Made by a program: the position numbers and the translations under genes
Source: Fimbriiglobus ruber
GTDB lineage: Bacteria; Planctomycetota; Planctomycetia; Gemmatales; Gemmataceae
Direction: 5' to 3'
Assembly: GCF_002197845.1 (NCBI RefSeq)
Contig: NZ_NIDE01000001.1
Span: forward strand, 1,240,001-1,304,000
DNA: 64,000 bases
The notes under the pieces: generated by a model
The model's database searches: none
The model's input: the letters and a program-made list of their open reading frames with translations, nothing else
Told to the model about the DNA's origin: nothing
In this document: piece by piece, positions 1 to 9,425 of the stretch
Position numbering within the stretch: the stretch's first letter is position 1
How the letters are laid out: every line of letters starts with the position of its first letter

Positions 1-230
1 AAAAGTTTATTCCTCGGCCGGCCGGTTTAAAGAACTTGCGACGGACGGCGTCCTCGACGGCGGAAAAGTACTCCCCGGGTTTCGACTCCCTCTCCCTGAG
101 TTGTTTGCAACTACGAAAAAGCGAAAGAAGAAATCCTAGCCGCAACGTTTTCAAAAAACCCGTATTCTGTCCGAATCGTGCGTCGGGGCCGCGTCACCGT
201 GCGGCTACCTCTTCTCTTCCGGAGTGTTCC

Positions 231-1379
231 ATGCCGAAGCCGTTGAACGTCGGGATGATCGGGTACGGGTTCATGGGCCGCGCGCACTCGAACGCGTACA
301 AGCAGGTCGGCCAGTTCTTCCCGTCCGAACACAAAGTGGTCCTCAAGGCCGCGTGCGCCCGGGACGCCGAGAAGGCGAAGGCGTTCGCCGACCAGTGGGG
401 TTACGAGTCGATCGAGACGGACTGGCGGAAGCTGATCGCGCGGAAGGACATCGACGTCATCGACATCTGCACGCCGAACAACCTACACAAGGAGATCGCC
501 CTCGCCGCCGCCGCGGCCGGGAAGATGATCCTGTGCGAAAAGCCCCTGGCGATGACGGCCGCCGAGGGCAAGATCATGGTGGACGCGGTCGAGAAGGCCA
601 AAGTCCCGAACATGGTCTGGTACAACTACCGCCGGATTCCCGCCGTCACGCTCGCCAAGAAACTGATCGAAGAAGGCCGACTCGGCAAGATCTTCCACTA
701 CCGGGCCAAATTCCTCCAGGACTGGACGATCAAGTCCGACCTGCCGCAGGGCGGCCAGGGGCTCTGGCGGTTGGACGTGGCGGCCGCCGGCAGCGGCGTC
801 TCGGGCGACCTACTTGCTCACTGCATCGACACGGCCATCTGGCTGAACGGCCGCCTGGACACCGTCTGCGCGATGACGGAGACCTTCGTCAAGGAACGGA
901 TGCACAACCTGACGGGCAAGGTGGAGAAGGTCGGCATCGACGACGCCTGCACGTTCATGGGCCGGTTCGAGAACGGGTCGCTGGCGAACTTCGAGTCGAC
1001 CCGGTACGCCCGCGGGCACAAGGCGTTGTACACGTTCGAGATCAACGGCGAGAACATGTCCCTCTTCTGGGACCTCCACGACCTGCACCGGCTGCAAATC
1101 TTCGATTACAAGGACGAGGGGAAGATCCGCGGGTGGAAATCGATCCACGTGACCGACAACAGCCCGGACCACCCGTACATGGCGAACTGGTGGGTGCCGG
1201 GCCTGGCGATCGGGTACGACGCGAGTTTCACGCACCAGGTCGCGGACTTCATCGCCGGCCTCGAATCCGGCACGCCGGCCAGCCCGACCTTCCGCGACGC
1301 CTACGAAACCCAGCTCATCCTCGACGCGGTCCTCGATTCGGCGAAGAGCGAGAAGTGGGTCCACGTCCCGAAAGACTAA
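231..1379 (+). CDS. Gfo/Idh/MocA family oxidoreductase
   Basis: This 382-residue protein belongs to the Gfo/Idh/MocA family of cytoplasmic NAD(P)-dependent dehydrogenases that act on sugars, inositols and related compounds; the substrate cannot be told from sequence. The N-terminal Rossmann glycine motif (GMIGYGFMG) begins at about residue 8, the family EKPLA motif lies near residue 104, and the second half is the alpha/beta substrate-binding domain. The frame is open upstream to position 36. I chose the ATG at 231 because GGAG lies 7-10 bases before it and the Rossmann strand begins directly after it. Length is normal for the family. The stop codon sits inside a 27-bp inverted repeat shared with the convergent gene. 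Confidence 0.9.
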   Translation: MPKPLNVGMIGYGFMGRAHSNAYKQVGQFFPSEHKVVLKAACARDAEKAKAFADQWGYESIETDWRKLIARKDIDVIDICTPNNLHKEIALAAAAAGKMILCEKPLAMTAAEGKIMVDAVEKAKVPNMVWYNYRRIPAVTLAKKLIEEGRLGKIFHYRAKFLQDWTIKSDLPQGGQGLWRLDVAAAGSGVSGDLLAHCIDTAIWLNGRLDTVCAMTETFVKERMHNLTGKVEKVGIDDACTFMGRFENGSLANFESTRYARGHKALYTFEINGENMSLFWDLHDLHRLQIFDYKDEGKIRGWKSIHVTDNSPDHPYMANWWVPGLAIGYDASFTHQVADFIAGLESGTPASPTFRDAYETQLILDAVLDSAKSEKWVHVPKD

Positions 1380-1504
1380 GAATATTTGGCCGCAAAAAGG
1401 CACAAAAAACGCAAAAAAATTAGACGCGAAAGAATTGCGTCGGATGGAATTTGTTTGGTGTCATTTTTGCGTTTTTATGCCTTTTTGCGGCCAAATATTC
1501 TTAG
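1376..1504. terminator. Inverted repeat covering two convergent stop codons
   Basis: Perfect 27-bp arms at 1376-1402 and 1478-1504 contain the TAA stops of both convergent genes. Imperfect pairing continues inward through A-rich and T-rich runs (CGCAAAAA against TTTTTGCG). The likely role is a bidirectional terminator, although the arms are longer than usual and resemble a dispersed planctomycete intergenic palindrome. Confidence 0.7.
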
Positions 1505-2358
1505 TTGTCGTCCGGTTTGACATCCAGGTCGAGAATCAGGTCGGCGACCGTCTTCTGATGCACTTCCGGAATAACGCCGAGGATGAGTCTGTCCCCCGCG
1601 GTGCTGAATTTCACGCCGTCGAATTCCAACACGCGGAGAGTGTTCACGACCGTCTGGGCGTCCGCATTCTTGAGTTCAAACGTGCGGATTCGGTGCGCCC
1701 GCGGGAGAGCCGCCTTCTCCTCACGGTCGAGAGCCGCGACGATTTCTTCCGCGAGTTGAACGTGCCGCTCGGTGCCGCGAACGATGAGGACGTTTTTGCT
1801 CGTCGTGACTCGCCAGAGGATGGTTCGGTGACCGTCGCCATTGAGCGGAATTGAGTTGCCGCCAAATCCCCCCATCTGTCCACCGAACCCACCCACGCCG
1901 CTGATGCCGCCAAAACCATTTGGTGGCAGCCCGCCCACCCCGGCTAGTCCTAACATGCCCGCAATCCCACCATTGCTCGGTGCGCCACCGAAGCCGCCCA
2001 TAATACTTGCGCCATTGTTCCCCTGAAAGCCGCCGCCCAGGCTCATCAGTCCGGCCACCGGGTGATTAGGCGGCTGTGGAGGCGTGGCATCCGGCGTGAG
2101 ACCGGGCTGGGCTCTTGTTCGCACGTCGTCCTGGTTTCCGAGCAAGTCCGCCAGCGCCAGGCGGACCGACTCGGTCTCGGCGTGTTTGAGCTTAAACACC
2201 TTCACCCGAAGCCCCGGCTTCGACTCGGCCGGCAACGGCGGGAGCGGTTTGGCCGGGGCCGCCGGCTGGGGCTTCGGCGGGTCCGAGAATGCGGCCGGGA
2301 GAAAGAGTGCCGCGGTGGCGAGCCCGGCGAGTGCGAAGAGCGGTTTCGGCAAGCGCAT
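1501..2358 (-). CDS. Exported protein with secretin short N-terminal (NolW-like) domains
   Basis: This is a roughly 285-residue exported protein. A signal peptide (LFALAGLATAALFLPAAFS) is followed by a proline/alanine-rich stretch. A first domain carries the VFKLKHAETESVRLALADLL pattern typical of the short secretin N-terminal repeat. A glycine/asparagine-rich low-complexity middle follows, and then a second repeat (FELKNADAQTVVNTLRVLE). The C-terminal secretin pore domain is absent, so it is probably a periplasmic accessory or a stand-alone planctomycete paralogue rather than an outer-membrane channel. I chose the ATG at 2358 over the GTG at 2370 because GAGGG lies 6-10 bases upstream. It converges on the oxidoreductase gene. 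The function is not known. Confidence 0.65.
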   Translation of the reverse strand: MRLPKPLFALAGLATAALFLPAAFSDPPKPQPAAPAKPLPPLPAESKPGLRVKVFKLKHAETESVRLALADLLGNQDDVRTRAQPGLTPDATPPQPPNHPVAGLMSLGGGFQGNNGASIMGGFGGAPSNGGIAGMLGLAGVGGLPPNGFGGISGVGGFGGQMGGFGGNSIPLNGDGHRTILWRVTTSKNVLIVRGTERHVQLAEEIVAALDREEKAALPRAHRIRTFELKNADAQTVVNTLRVLEFDGVKFSTAGDRLILGVIPEVHQKTVADLILDLDVKPDDN

Positions 2359-2363
2359 GACGA

Positions 2364-2524
2364 CCCTCACTGGTCGGAGAAAGGAGTACGGGCGCGAACG
2401 GAGTGGCTTTGGTTATAACTCCCCTGCCCCGCCCTTTGTTGGCGCAAATGTGGGCGCAAAAGTCGTGCCCCCGAAACGGTTTCGACAAGCACCGCGGCGA
2501 TGATCTACTCTCCGGCGAATCGGG
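2364..2524 (+). repeat. Dispersed repeat, copy 1 of 2
   Basis: About 161 bases aligning closely (clear identity throughout, small differences) to 4815-4977. Landmarks in both are CCCTCACTGGTCGGAGAAA at the left edge and CTCTCCGGCGAATCGGG at the right edge. No transposase or terminal inverted repeat is evident. Confidence 0.8.
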
Positions 2525-2568
2525 CTACCTGATCGGGCAGCGAATAGTGCCTTACCGCCCCAAGTGCC

Positions 2569-3498
2569 TTACCGCCCCAGATGTGAACTCAATCGCCGAT
2601 ATAGCTCGACCGACGCGTCGATCTCCGACTTTCGTATCGAAACGCTCTCGACATTGATGCCGATGGGCAACCGCTTTTCGCGGGCATAGTCCTGCACTTC
2701 GACGAATACCCTCTCGCACAGGTCGACGGAGCGCTCCAGCGTGTCGGCCGAATGGCGGAGTTCGTTTTCGAGCCAGCGCGGGAACGAAATGCCTAACCAC
2801 TTCATGAATTCGAGCGTGCGCACGGAGCCGCACGGTGAGAACGTGAGTACCACGGGGACGGGCGAGCGGCCGGACGTTCGCAACGACAATGCGTAGTCTG
2901 ATAGCAATGATTTTGTGGCGCCGGCATCGTATACAGACTGTGTAATGAAGAAGCGACAGCCGTGGTCCTGCTTGGCGAGCATCCGGTGGTGCTCATCCTC
3001 TTTCGCAATGTGTCGCTCCGCTATGGCGATGCCGCCAATGACCAGGTTGGAAGCAGCGTGCGCGAGCGCGTACGCCTCGGCCAGCGGAAAACCCGGGCGG
3101 TGCGATCGGCCGCGTGGGGCGCCGACAAAAACCCTGACGTGCCGGCCGGCCGTCGACCGCACGTCGTCGATCCAACCCGAAAACTCCTCGCGCGGCTGCG
3201 CGCCCACGCACCGGTACACGATCTTCGGAATCGCGAGTTCGGCGAGCCCGGCGCGTGCGTAGACCTCGGGGTCGACGGTGGGTAGGAACGGGAACGGGCG
3301 TTCCTGACCGCCGCGTCCCGGTTCGTCCTGAATATCGTAGACAACCAGGCCGTCGGGCGCGAGTAGACGAAGTCGGTCTACCTGTTCGGCTGCGATGTCA
3401 CGCAACCGCTCGGGAGTCGACGCAAGCTTCGGCGGCGCGATGCCGTAAAGACGAATTCCCGCGCGCCCGTCGTCTAGTTTTTCAAATAGGGTACTCAA
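2569..3498 (-). CDS. Methylenetetrahydrofolate reductase-like protein
   Basis: This 309-residue protein has the overall pattern of the MTHFR family of FAD-dependent TIM barrels. Supporting segments are the early VVYDIQDEPGR, the central LVIGGIAIAERH, the HGCRFFITQSVYDAG segment that matches the FITQ..YD folate-binding region, and VVLTFSPCGSVRTLEFMKWLG near residue 220. In folate metabolism the family reduces methylene-THF to methyl-THF. The divergence here, including an unusual N-terminus, leaves the true substrate uncertain. The start is a TTG at 3498 without a convincing ribosome-binding site, so the true start may be a little different. It has no operon partner. Confidence 0.7.
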   Translation of the reverse strand: MSTLFEKLDDGRAGIRLYGIAPPKLASTPERLRDIAAEQVDRLRLLAPDGLVVYDIQDEPGRGGQERPFPFLPTVDPEVYARAGLAELAIPKIVYRCVGAQPREEFSGWIDDVRSTAGRHVRVFVGAPRGRSHRPGFPLAEAYALAHAASNLVIGGIAIAERHIAKEDEHHRMLAKQDHGCRFFITQSVYDAGATKSLLSDYALSLRTSGRSPVPVVLTFSPCGSVRTLEFMKWLGISFPRWLENELRHSADTLERSVDLCERVFVEVQDYAREKRLPIGINVESVSIRKSEIDASVELYRRLSSHLGR

Positions 3499-4093
3499 GG
3501 GGAGGCGTTTCTCCGCGTCGACATGCTTATGCGAGCGAACGGATCACCATTTCGTCTGCCCTACGAACAACCTCAGCGGCAACGCCGCTCGGACGACACC
3601 ACGCACCCGACACCGTCACGCATCGCGAAAATTCCCACAATCCTTTCACCAAAGTTTACAGAGTGGTTGCACTGTCGCCACCGCCGGAACACTTTTTATC
3701 GCTCGTACTGGCACGTCACGTCTTTCCTTTCCGACAGCACGCCTCACATCCCGAGCAGGGAGACCGAAGCCGCAGCCCTTCACCCGCACATCGCATCCGC
3801 ATCGGTCATCTCACGGCCACGATCTGGAGGAACCTCGGGGCCAAGGGCCGTTGATTCACCGTCAAACTTAGGTCTTTGTACAGGACGGTACGCGAACGCG
3901 ATCAGCGAAGGTGCAATGAAGCCGGGAACGAGTTAGGCTCATAAAGACAATATTCGTCGGTATATTCTAGATGCATGTGGTCGCCTGAAGATGCGGAACT
4001 GGCGAAGTTTGAGATTGTCTCGGCCAAGCCTTGAAGAAAATTCAGATCGCCACTCAATTCGAGGATTACACTGTCGTGGATCTGGGTAGTGGC
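3499..4093. other. Intergenic region, no supported gene
   Basis: Open frames here are short, overlap one another in several frames, lack ribosome-binding sites and show no recognisable family. I see no RNA gene or strong hairpin. Confidence 0.5.
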
Positions 4094-4609
4094 CTAACGG
4101 TGTGTTGAGCCGCAACGCTTAGATCCAGAGAGTGTGGGAACCAAATTCAGAGCGAGTGATTGTGGTGCGCCCGGGTCTGGGACGGGGTGAAGCATCGCGG
4201 GTGAAGGTCCGCGTCTCTTGGCTTTTGAGATCAGCTTTTTAATTTCTGCCCAAACGGGAGGTCCGAACCGCATCGCAACTCTCGCGGCTCTGGAATACAT
4301 CTGATGGGCCAACAAAGGTGCCTCATCGTACACATTTGGACCAGATTCCCCGAGATACCAAAAATGGTCAAAGAGAATTGTTGGCCCACGAAACCCCGCT
4401 TCGAGCGGCGGTTGAATGTGCGGGCCGACGCCTACCCATGTCAGCTTTTCAGCAATGTCGTTTTTCAGCGGTATCTGACCCAAGCCGCCGATTCCAATAA
4501 CCGCGTCGAACTTCCACCGACGGACTGATCCCATGCAATCGGCGCAACCAAATCTACCCCACCGATCAGCGTCAACGCTGTGTGTTCGTTTGTAGACGAG
4601 AACCCGCAT
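4094..4609 (-). CDS. Conserved-looking hypothetical protein
   Basis: This 171-residue protein starts MRVLVYKRTHSVDADRWGRF and contains CADCMG and FDAVIGIGGLG. A clear AAGAGGG ribosome-binding site precedes the ATG at 4609, which I prefer over the upstream in-frame start at 4672. The N-terminal half reads like a compact globular alpha/beta domain. The C-terminal third is basic and then proline-rich. There is no signal peptide or membrane segment. I do not recognise the family. It stands alone between the folate-reductase-like gene and the glycosyltransferase pair, and nothing in the context assigns a role. Confidence 0.55.
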   Translation of the reverse strand: MRVLVYKRTHSVDADRWGRFGCADCMGSVRRWKFDAVIGIGGLGQIPLKNDIAEKLTWVGVGPHIQPPLEAGFRGPTILFDHFWYLGESGPNVYDEAPLLAHQMYSRAARVAMRFGPPVWAEIKKLISKAKRRGPSPAMLHPVPDPGAPQSLALNLVPTLSGSKRCGSTHR

Positions 4610-4814
4610 GTTGTCGCCCTCTTGCTGCGTAGTCTGCAAATGGATAAGTCTACGGTATGCCAAACCGCTCACGCAAACCGAAACTGCCCGACACGCCGCA
4701 TGTCATATCATACCTTGCTATCCTCACAACATTCGCAGGAATGGTCAGTGTTTAAGATGGGAATGGTTCCGGCCGGCAAGCTTGGCGGCTGGGTCACTCT
4801 GCTCGATTGAGCCG

Positions 4815-4977
4815 CCCTCACTGGTCGGAGAAAAGAATACGAGTGCGAACGGGGTGGCTTTGGTGATAACCCCCCTGCCCCGCCCTCTGTTGGGGCAAAT
4901 GTCCGCGCAAAAATCCCGCCCCCGAAACGGTCTCGACAAGCACCGCGGCGATGATCTACACTCTCCGGCGAATCGGG
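4815..4977 (+). repeat. Dispersed repeat, copy 2 of 2
   Basis: Second copy of the 2364-2524 sequence in the same orientation. It lies just upstream of the GT4 gene at 5007, while copy 1 lies upstream of a gene read in the opposite direction, which argues against a simple promoter role. Confidence 0.8.
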
Positions 4978-5006
4978 TTCCACATCCTTGATGGACTAGC
5001 GGACGC

Positions 5007-6143
5007 ATGCGCGTCGTTCACCTCACCGCGAGTACGTTTTTCGGCGGCCCGGAACGGCAGATGCTCGGGCTCGCCGAACACCTTCCGCCGGACTGCCACA
5101 CCACGTTCGTCAGCTTCCGCGAAGGCGGGCGGTGTGAAGCGTTCCTGAACGTCGTCCGGCACAACGGCTTCGACGCCGTCGGCCTCCGCCACGATACGCC
5201 GCACGTCCGCTCCGCCCTCCGGGAGTTGACCGAGACCCTGCGGGCGGTCCGGGCCGATGTCGTGCTGTGCCACGGGTATAAGCCGAACGTCCTCGGCCGC
5301 ATCGCCGCCCGCCGGGTCGGAATCCCGGCCGTCGCCGTCTCCCGCGGGTGGACGTGGGAATCGCTGAAAGTGCGCGTCTACGAAACGCTCGACCGGTGGA
5401 ACTTGCGGTTCATGGACCGCGTGATTTGCGTGTCCGACGGCCAGGCCGCCAAGGTCCGCCGCGCGGGCGTCCCGGACGACAAGATCGGCGTCATCCGCAA
5501 CAGCGCGCGGCTGGACGCGTTTAAAGAGCCCGATCCGGCATTCCGCACCCGCTTTCGCGACTACTTTGCCCCCGGTACGGTGCCGTCGCACATTGTTCTC
5601 GCCGCCGGCCGCTTGAGCCCCGAGAAGGGGTTCGACGTGCTGGTCGAGGCGGCGGCCCGGGTGCTTCACACCGTGCCCGAAGCCGGCTTCGTCCTCTTCG
5701 GCGAAGGCGCCGAACGGGCGCGACTCGAACAGCGCGTCCGCGAACTCGGGATCGCGGCCCGGTTTCGCTTGCCGGGGTTCATTCACGACCTGGACAAGTA
5801 CCTCCCGTGGGCCGATTTGCTCGTGCTGCCGTCGTTCACCGAAGGGTTGCCGAACGTGGTCCTTGAGGCCGGGGCGGCCGGCGTGGCGGTCGTCGCCACG
5901 GCCGTCGGCGGGACGCCGGAAGTCGTCGCGGACGGCGTCACGGGCCACCTCGTCCCTTCCGGCGACCCGATGCCCCTCGCCGGACGCATCGCCGATCTCC
6001 TGGGCGACGAAGCCGCACGGGCGCGGATGGGCGCCGCCGGCCGCGAGCGGATGCGCGAGCAGTTCAGCTTTGAAGCCCAGGCGGCCGCCTACGTCCGCCT
6101 ATTCGAGACACTGTGCCCGACGCGCATGGCGGTGACGGTTTGA
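5007..6143 (+). CDS. GT4-family glycosyltransferase
   Basis: This 378-residue cytoplasmic or membrane-associated glycosyltransferase has the GT-B fold. The N-terminal acceptor domain opens with MRVVHLTASTFFGGPERQM. The donor domain carries VVLAAGRLSPEKGFDVLVEA near residue 195 and the conserved nucleotide-sugar signature PSFTEGLPNVVLEA near residue 280, with the GT4 glutamates. Such enzymes use UDP- or GDP-sugars to build exopolysaccharide, glycolipid or glycoprotein chains; the sugar here is unknown. It is followed after 11 bases by a second GT4 gene, so the two probably form an operon acting on one glycan. Confidence 0.88.
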   Translation: MRVVHLTASTFFGGPERQMLGLAEHLPPDCHTTFVSFREGGRCEAFLNVVRHNGFDAVGLRHDTPHVRSALRELTETLRAVRADVVLCHGYKPNVLGRIAARRVGIPAVAVSRGWTWESLKVRVYETLDRWNLRFMDRVICVSDGQAAKVRRAGVPDDKIGVIRNSARLDAFKEPDPAFRTRFRDYFAPGTVPSHIVLAAGRLSPEKGFDVLVEAAARVLHTVPEAGFVLFGEGAERARLEQRVRELGIAARFRLPGFIHDLDKYLPWADLLVLPSFTEGLPNVVLEAGAAGVAVVATAVGGTPEVVADGVTGHLVPSGDPMPLAGRIADLLGDEAARARMGAAGRERMREQFSFEAQAAAYVRLFETLCPTRMAVTV

Positions 6144-6154
6144 GGACGGAACCC

Positions 6155-7324
6155 ATGACGGCAGTGATGGCGCCGCCCCAACCCCGCGCGGGGCAAGCGG
6201 CGGGATCTCCCGGACGGACGACACCCGTCCGCGTCTGCTTCCTCATCGACAACCTGAGTCGCGCGGGCACGGAAACGCAACTCCTCGCGCTCATTCGCGA
6301 ACTCGACCGCGCCCGCGTCGCCCCGGCGCTCGTGTTGCTCGACGGCGAGGGCGAGTTGTCGCGGGCGCTCGAACCGTACGATTGCCCCGTCCTCCGGCTC
6401 GGGCTCAAGCGGTTACTCGGCCGGGGTACGCTGTCCGCCGCCCGCCGACTCAAGGCGTTTTGGCGCGAACACGGGACGGAAATTCTCCAGGTCTATTTCC
6501 TCGACTCGGCTTATTTCGGCGTCCCACTCGCGCGCTGGTGCGGCGTCCGCCGGGTCGTCCGCGTGCGCAACAACCTTGGCTACTGGCTCACCCGCAAGCA
6601 CCGCCTGCTCAACCGCGGCGTCGGCCGTCTCGCCCACGTCACGCTGACGAATTCCGAGGCGGGTAAAGACGCCCTGGTCGCGTCCGAGGCGTTGTCGCCC
6701 GACCGGGTGACGGTCATCGAAAACGGGGTGGACCTGGAACGATACCGCGGCTTCCCGGCCCCCCTCGCCCACCCGGGAACGGTCCGCGTCGGCTGCGTGG
6801 CGAACTTGCGGGCCGTGAAGAACATCGACGGCCTCATGCGGGCGGCCCGCCGCGTCTGCGACTGTTGCGCGAACGTCGTCTTCGAGGTCGCGGGCGACGG
6901 CGACGAACGGCCGAACCTGGAGCGACTCCGGGCCGATTTGAACTTGGGCGAGCGGTTCGTCTTGCGGGGGTCGGTGGCGGACGTGCCCGGGTTCCTGAAG
7001 GCGGTCGATGTCGCCGTTCTGCCGTCGCATTCGGAAGGGATGTCGAACGCGGTGTTGGAATACATGGCCGCGGGCCGCGGGATCGTGGTCACGGACGTCG
7101 GGGCGAACACCCGACTGATCCACGCCGGCGAACACGGCCTGGTCGTCCCGCCCGGCGACGACGAAGCCCTCGCGACGGCCATCGAGCGGCTCGTCGTCGA
7201 CGCCCAACTCACCCGCCGGCTGGCCGCGGCGGCGCAGAAGCGGGCGACGGCCGAGTACAGCCGGTCGGCCATGCGCGAGCGGTTTGAAGCGCTCTATACC
7301 CGGCTGGCGACCGAACCCGTTTGA
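6155..7324 (+). CDS. GT4-family glycosyltransferase
   Basis: This 389-residue GT-B glycosyltransferase is related to its upstream neighbour. An N-terminal segment VRVCFLIDNLSRAGTETQL leads the acceptor domain, VGCVANLRAVKNIDGLM opens the donor domain, and LPSHSEGMSNAVLEYMAAGR is the GT4 donor signature with the catalytic-region glutamates. The ATG at 6155 has AGGACGGA directly upstream. The frame extends back to 6113, but that start would overlap the upstream gene. Being second in a two-gene operon suggests it adds the next sugar of the same polymer or glycolipid. Confidence 0.88.
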   Translation: MTAVMAPPQPRAGQAAGSPGRTTPVRVCFLIDNLSRAGTETQLLALIRELDRARVAPALVLLDGEGELSRALEPYDCPVLRLGLKRLLGRGTLSAARRLKAFWREHGTEILQVYFLDSAYFGVPLARWCGVRRVVRVRNNLGYWLTRKHRLLNRGVGRLAHVTLTNSEAGKDALVASEALSPDRVTVIENGVDLERYRGFPAPLAHPGTVRVGCVANLRAVKNIDGLMRAARRVCDCCANVVFEVAGDGDERPNLERLRADLNLGERFVLRGSVADVPGFLKAVDVAVLPSHSEGMSNAVLEYMAAGRGIVVTDVGANTRLIHAGEHGLVVPPGDDEALATAIERLVVDAQLTRRLAAAAQKRATAEYSRSAMRERFEALYTRLATEPV

Positions 7325-7381
7325 CCGACCGGCCCGCGTTCTTCCCGGGGCCGGCCCAGACTCGGCCCGGGGGGGAAGAAC

Positions 7382-8826
7382 CTACCGCTGTCACTATTGA
7401 CTTTTTCTGGTAGACTCGTGGGTGAAGTAAACCCAGACACTTCCCGGAGTTCCGCATGGATGCGGCCGCCATCTACCAGCGATTCGTCGAACAGGCTCCG
7501 GCTGCCGTCTTGATCCACGGTCTGATCCAGAGCTGTATGTCCCCGGAGTTCCTGGATCAAACGGCCGCCCCCCACCTGCCGGCGTCCCCGAACCCCCGCC
7601 AACTCGCGTTCGCGGATCTGGTGGAGATCCTATTGCCCGTCGTCTTCGGGTCCGCGACCTCGGTTCGGCACTCGTACCGACAGGCGACCCACATGCACGC
7701 CGTGGCGACACTCAAGTGCGTCTACGAGCGACTCGACCGGACCCCGCCGGCCGCCGTCGCCGCACTCGTCGGGGCCGTCGCCGATCGCGTCGGCCCACTG
7801 TTCGACACCCCGGCCACCGGACCCCTCCGGTTCCGAACTCTGGATGGGAATCACTTGGCCGCGACGCAGAACCGGTTGGCCGACCTGGCTGGCCGGCCGG
7901 CTCCCCTCCCGGGTCAGGCGATCGTTCTCCGGGACCAAGCGACCGGCGTGTTCGTCCGCATCCTGTTGCACGAGGACGGGCATGCGAACGAGCGGGCCCT
8001 GCACGCCCAATTGATGCCGGCATTCGAACCCGGGGATGTGGTCATTGCGGACAGCTCGTTCTGCACCGAAGGGTTCCTCACGGGCGTTCAGGCCCGGGGG
8101 GCGGCGTCCGTCGTACGCCACCACGGTGGGGTCGGGTTGACCCCGGTCGGCGACCGGATCGACCACGGGTTGGTCCCGACCGGACGGGTGTACGAGACGC
8201 GGGTGCAATACGCCCAGACGGCTCTCGTCCTCCGACTCGTCGAGATCGAACTGTGTCAGCCGACGCGGGAGGGGATCACCGTCGTGGGAGTACTGACCGA
8301 TGTCCCGGCCGAGACCCTGCCGGCTCCGGACGTGGCGGCCACGTACCTGCGTCGGCGAACGATCGAAGTCGCGTTCCAGGAATTGGCCGACGGGTTGCGC
8401 GGGGAGGTCGACACGCTCGCGTACCCGAAGGCCGCGTTGTTCGCGTTCGGGTTGGCGGTCGCCGTGTACAACCTCTTGCAGGTTGTCCGACGGGCAGCCG
8501 AGCACCACGCGGTGGCGTCGGGCGAGCCGATTCCGGACCCGGTGTCCCCAGTCCTGTTGGGGCACGAGGTGCGTTCGTTCGCCGCGGGTGTCGCCACCGC
8601 GCTGAACGGGAACCCCGACATGCCCACGCCCGCGTGGACGGTGGAGCGGTTGCGGGCGTGGGTCAAGACGTTGGCCCGCCGGTTGACTGACGGGCGGTAT
8701 GCGAAGAGCAAACGCGGTCATCGCAAGGCGCGACCCAAGACGCCCAAAGCCCCCAAGGGCTCGCACACTGCGACCGCCCGCGTTCTCGAACAACGACGCA
8801 TCAAAAGTCAATAGTGACAGCGGTAG
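7382..8826 (+). mobile_element. Complete IS4-family insertion sequence
   Basis: Perfect 24-bp terminal inverted repeats occupy 7382-7405 and 8803-8826 (outer bases CTACCGCTGTCACTATTGAC). They are bounded by identical 9-base target duplications GGGAAGAAC at 7373-7381 and 8827-8835. One transposase gene fills the element. The intact ends, target duplication and open transposase imply recent insertion. Confidence 0.95.
7456..8814 (+). CDS. IS4-family DDE transposase
   Basis: This 452-residue transposase belongs to the IS4 element. The probable catalytic triad lies in FRTLDGNHL (first Asp, about residue 130), VVIADSSF (second Asp, about residue 196) and the YLRRRTIEVAFQEL segment near residue 297, which matches the IS4 Y-x2-R-x3-E signature. 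The basic C-terminus (KSKRGHRKARPKTPKAPK) probably contacts DNA, and the stop codon lies inside the right terminal repeat. It catalyses cut-and-paste movement of 7382-8826. No frameshift or truncation is seen, so it is probably active. Confidence 0.9.
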   Translation: MDAAAIYQRFVEQAPAAVLIHGLIQSCMSPEFLDQTAAPHLPASPNPRQLAFADLVEILLPVVFGSATSVRHSYRQATHMHAVATLKCVYERLDRTPPAAVAALVGAVADRVGPLFDTPATGPLRFRTLDGNHLAATQNRLADLAGRPAPLPGQAIVLRDQATGVFVRILLHEDGHANERALHAQLMPAFEPGDVVIADSSFCTEGFLTGVQARGAASVVRHHGGVGLTPVGDRIDHGLVPTGRVYETRVQYAQTALVLRLVEIELCQPTREGITVVGVLTDVPAETLPAPDVAATYLRRRTIEVAFQELADGLRGEVDTLAYPKAALFAFGLAVAVYNLLQVVRRAAEHHAVASGEPIPDPVSPVLLGHEVRSFAAGVATALNGNPDMPTPAWTVERLRAWVKTLARRLTDGRYAKSKRGHRKARPKTPKAPKGSHTATARVLEQRRIKSQ

Positions 8827-8868
8827 GGGAAGAACCCCCCCTTCCCCTTCGTACACTTTCGTCCGCGG
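8827..8868 (+). repeat. Short repeat shared with the radical SAM gene 3' end
   Basis: GGGAAGAACCCCCCTTCCCC followed by TTCGTA and TTCGTCCGCG is nearly identical to 9505-9544. On the minus strand both encode VYEGEGG; with the IS4 element removed the left copy would read RTKVYEGEGGFFPPG, against RTNVYEGEGGFFPPG at the radical SAM C-terminus. The IS4 element is inserted in this copy. Confidence 0.7.
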
Positions 8869-9078
8869 GTCCACCCGTGTGCGTTTGACCCGGTTAGGTA
8901 CTGCGAGAGAACTGATCCCAAGTTTTATAAAGGCAAAATTGAAGGCTTATCAAAACGTCAACATTTCGTAATAGCCTTATGCGACATGAATTGCTGTCGT
9001 AGCCACTATTTTGACCAGCCAAATGCAACCCCTTGTTATGCTGTTGAATCTGCAGTGTGTTGCTTCTGGGGGGAGATC

Positions 9079-9321
9079 ATGACGAATTCTGCTTTTTTGC
9101 CCGGAACGGTCGTTCGCGTGATTTCGGGCGCTTTTACCGGTATGCAGGGTACCATCGTAAGCGCGGACCAGGCACAAAAACGCCTTGCAGAGTTGCCCGT
9201 ACACGATGCTGAGGAGTTCAAATTCGGATCGGCCACGTGGGTGGTTTTGACTATCTATGGTCGGACGATAACTGCAGCAGTCTACAACGAATGGATTCGA
9301 GAGGAAAATCGCGAATCCTGA
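9079..9321 (+). CDS. Small KOW-motif protein
   Basis: An 80-residue protein whose first third (FLPGTVVRVISGAFTGMQGT) is a KOW motif, the beta-barrel RNA/protein-binding segment of NusG and ribosomal proteins such as L24. A purine-rich GGGGGGAG ribosome-binding site lies immediately upstream of the ATG at 9079. The frame is open back to 8986, but that start has no such site. It has no NGN domain, so it is not a full NusG. A role in transcription or translation regulation is plausible but inferred. There is no operon partner. Confidence 0.7.
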   Translation: MTNSAFLPGTVVRVISGAFTGMQGTIVSADQAQKRLAELPVHDAEEFKFGSATWVVLTIYGRTITAAVYNEWIREENRES

Positions 9322-9425
9322 AGTCTGGGAAATCGTCCAACTACTACGTCGGAGAACTTGAAAATTCCGGCAGTGGCCCTGAAAGCGGCGCGACATTGGA
9401 ACCAGGCAACACAAGTAGTTGCAAA

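Noticed and set aside
3523-3936. 137-codon plus-strand frame in the 3.5-4.1 kb gap
   Set aside because: It has no ribosome-binding site or family, and the composition is irregular with other frames equally open.
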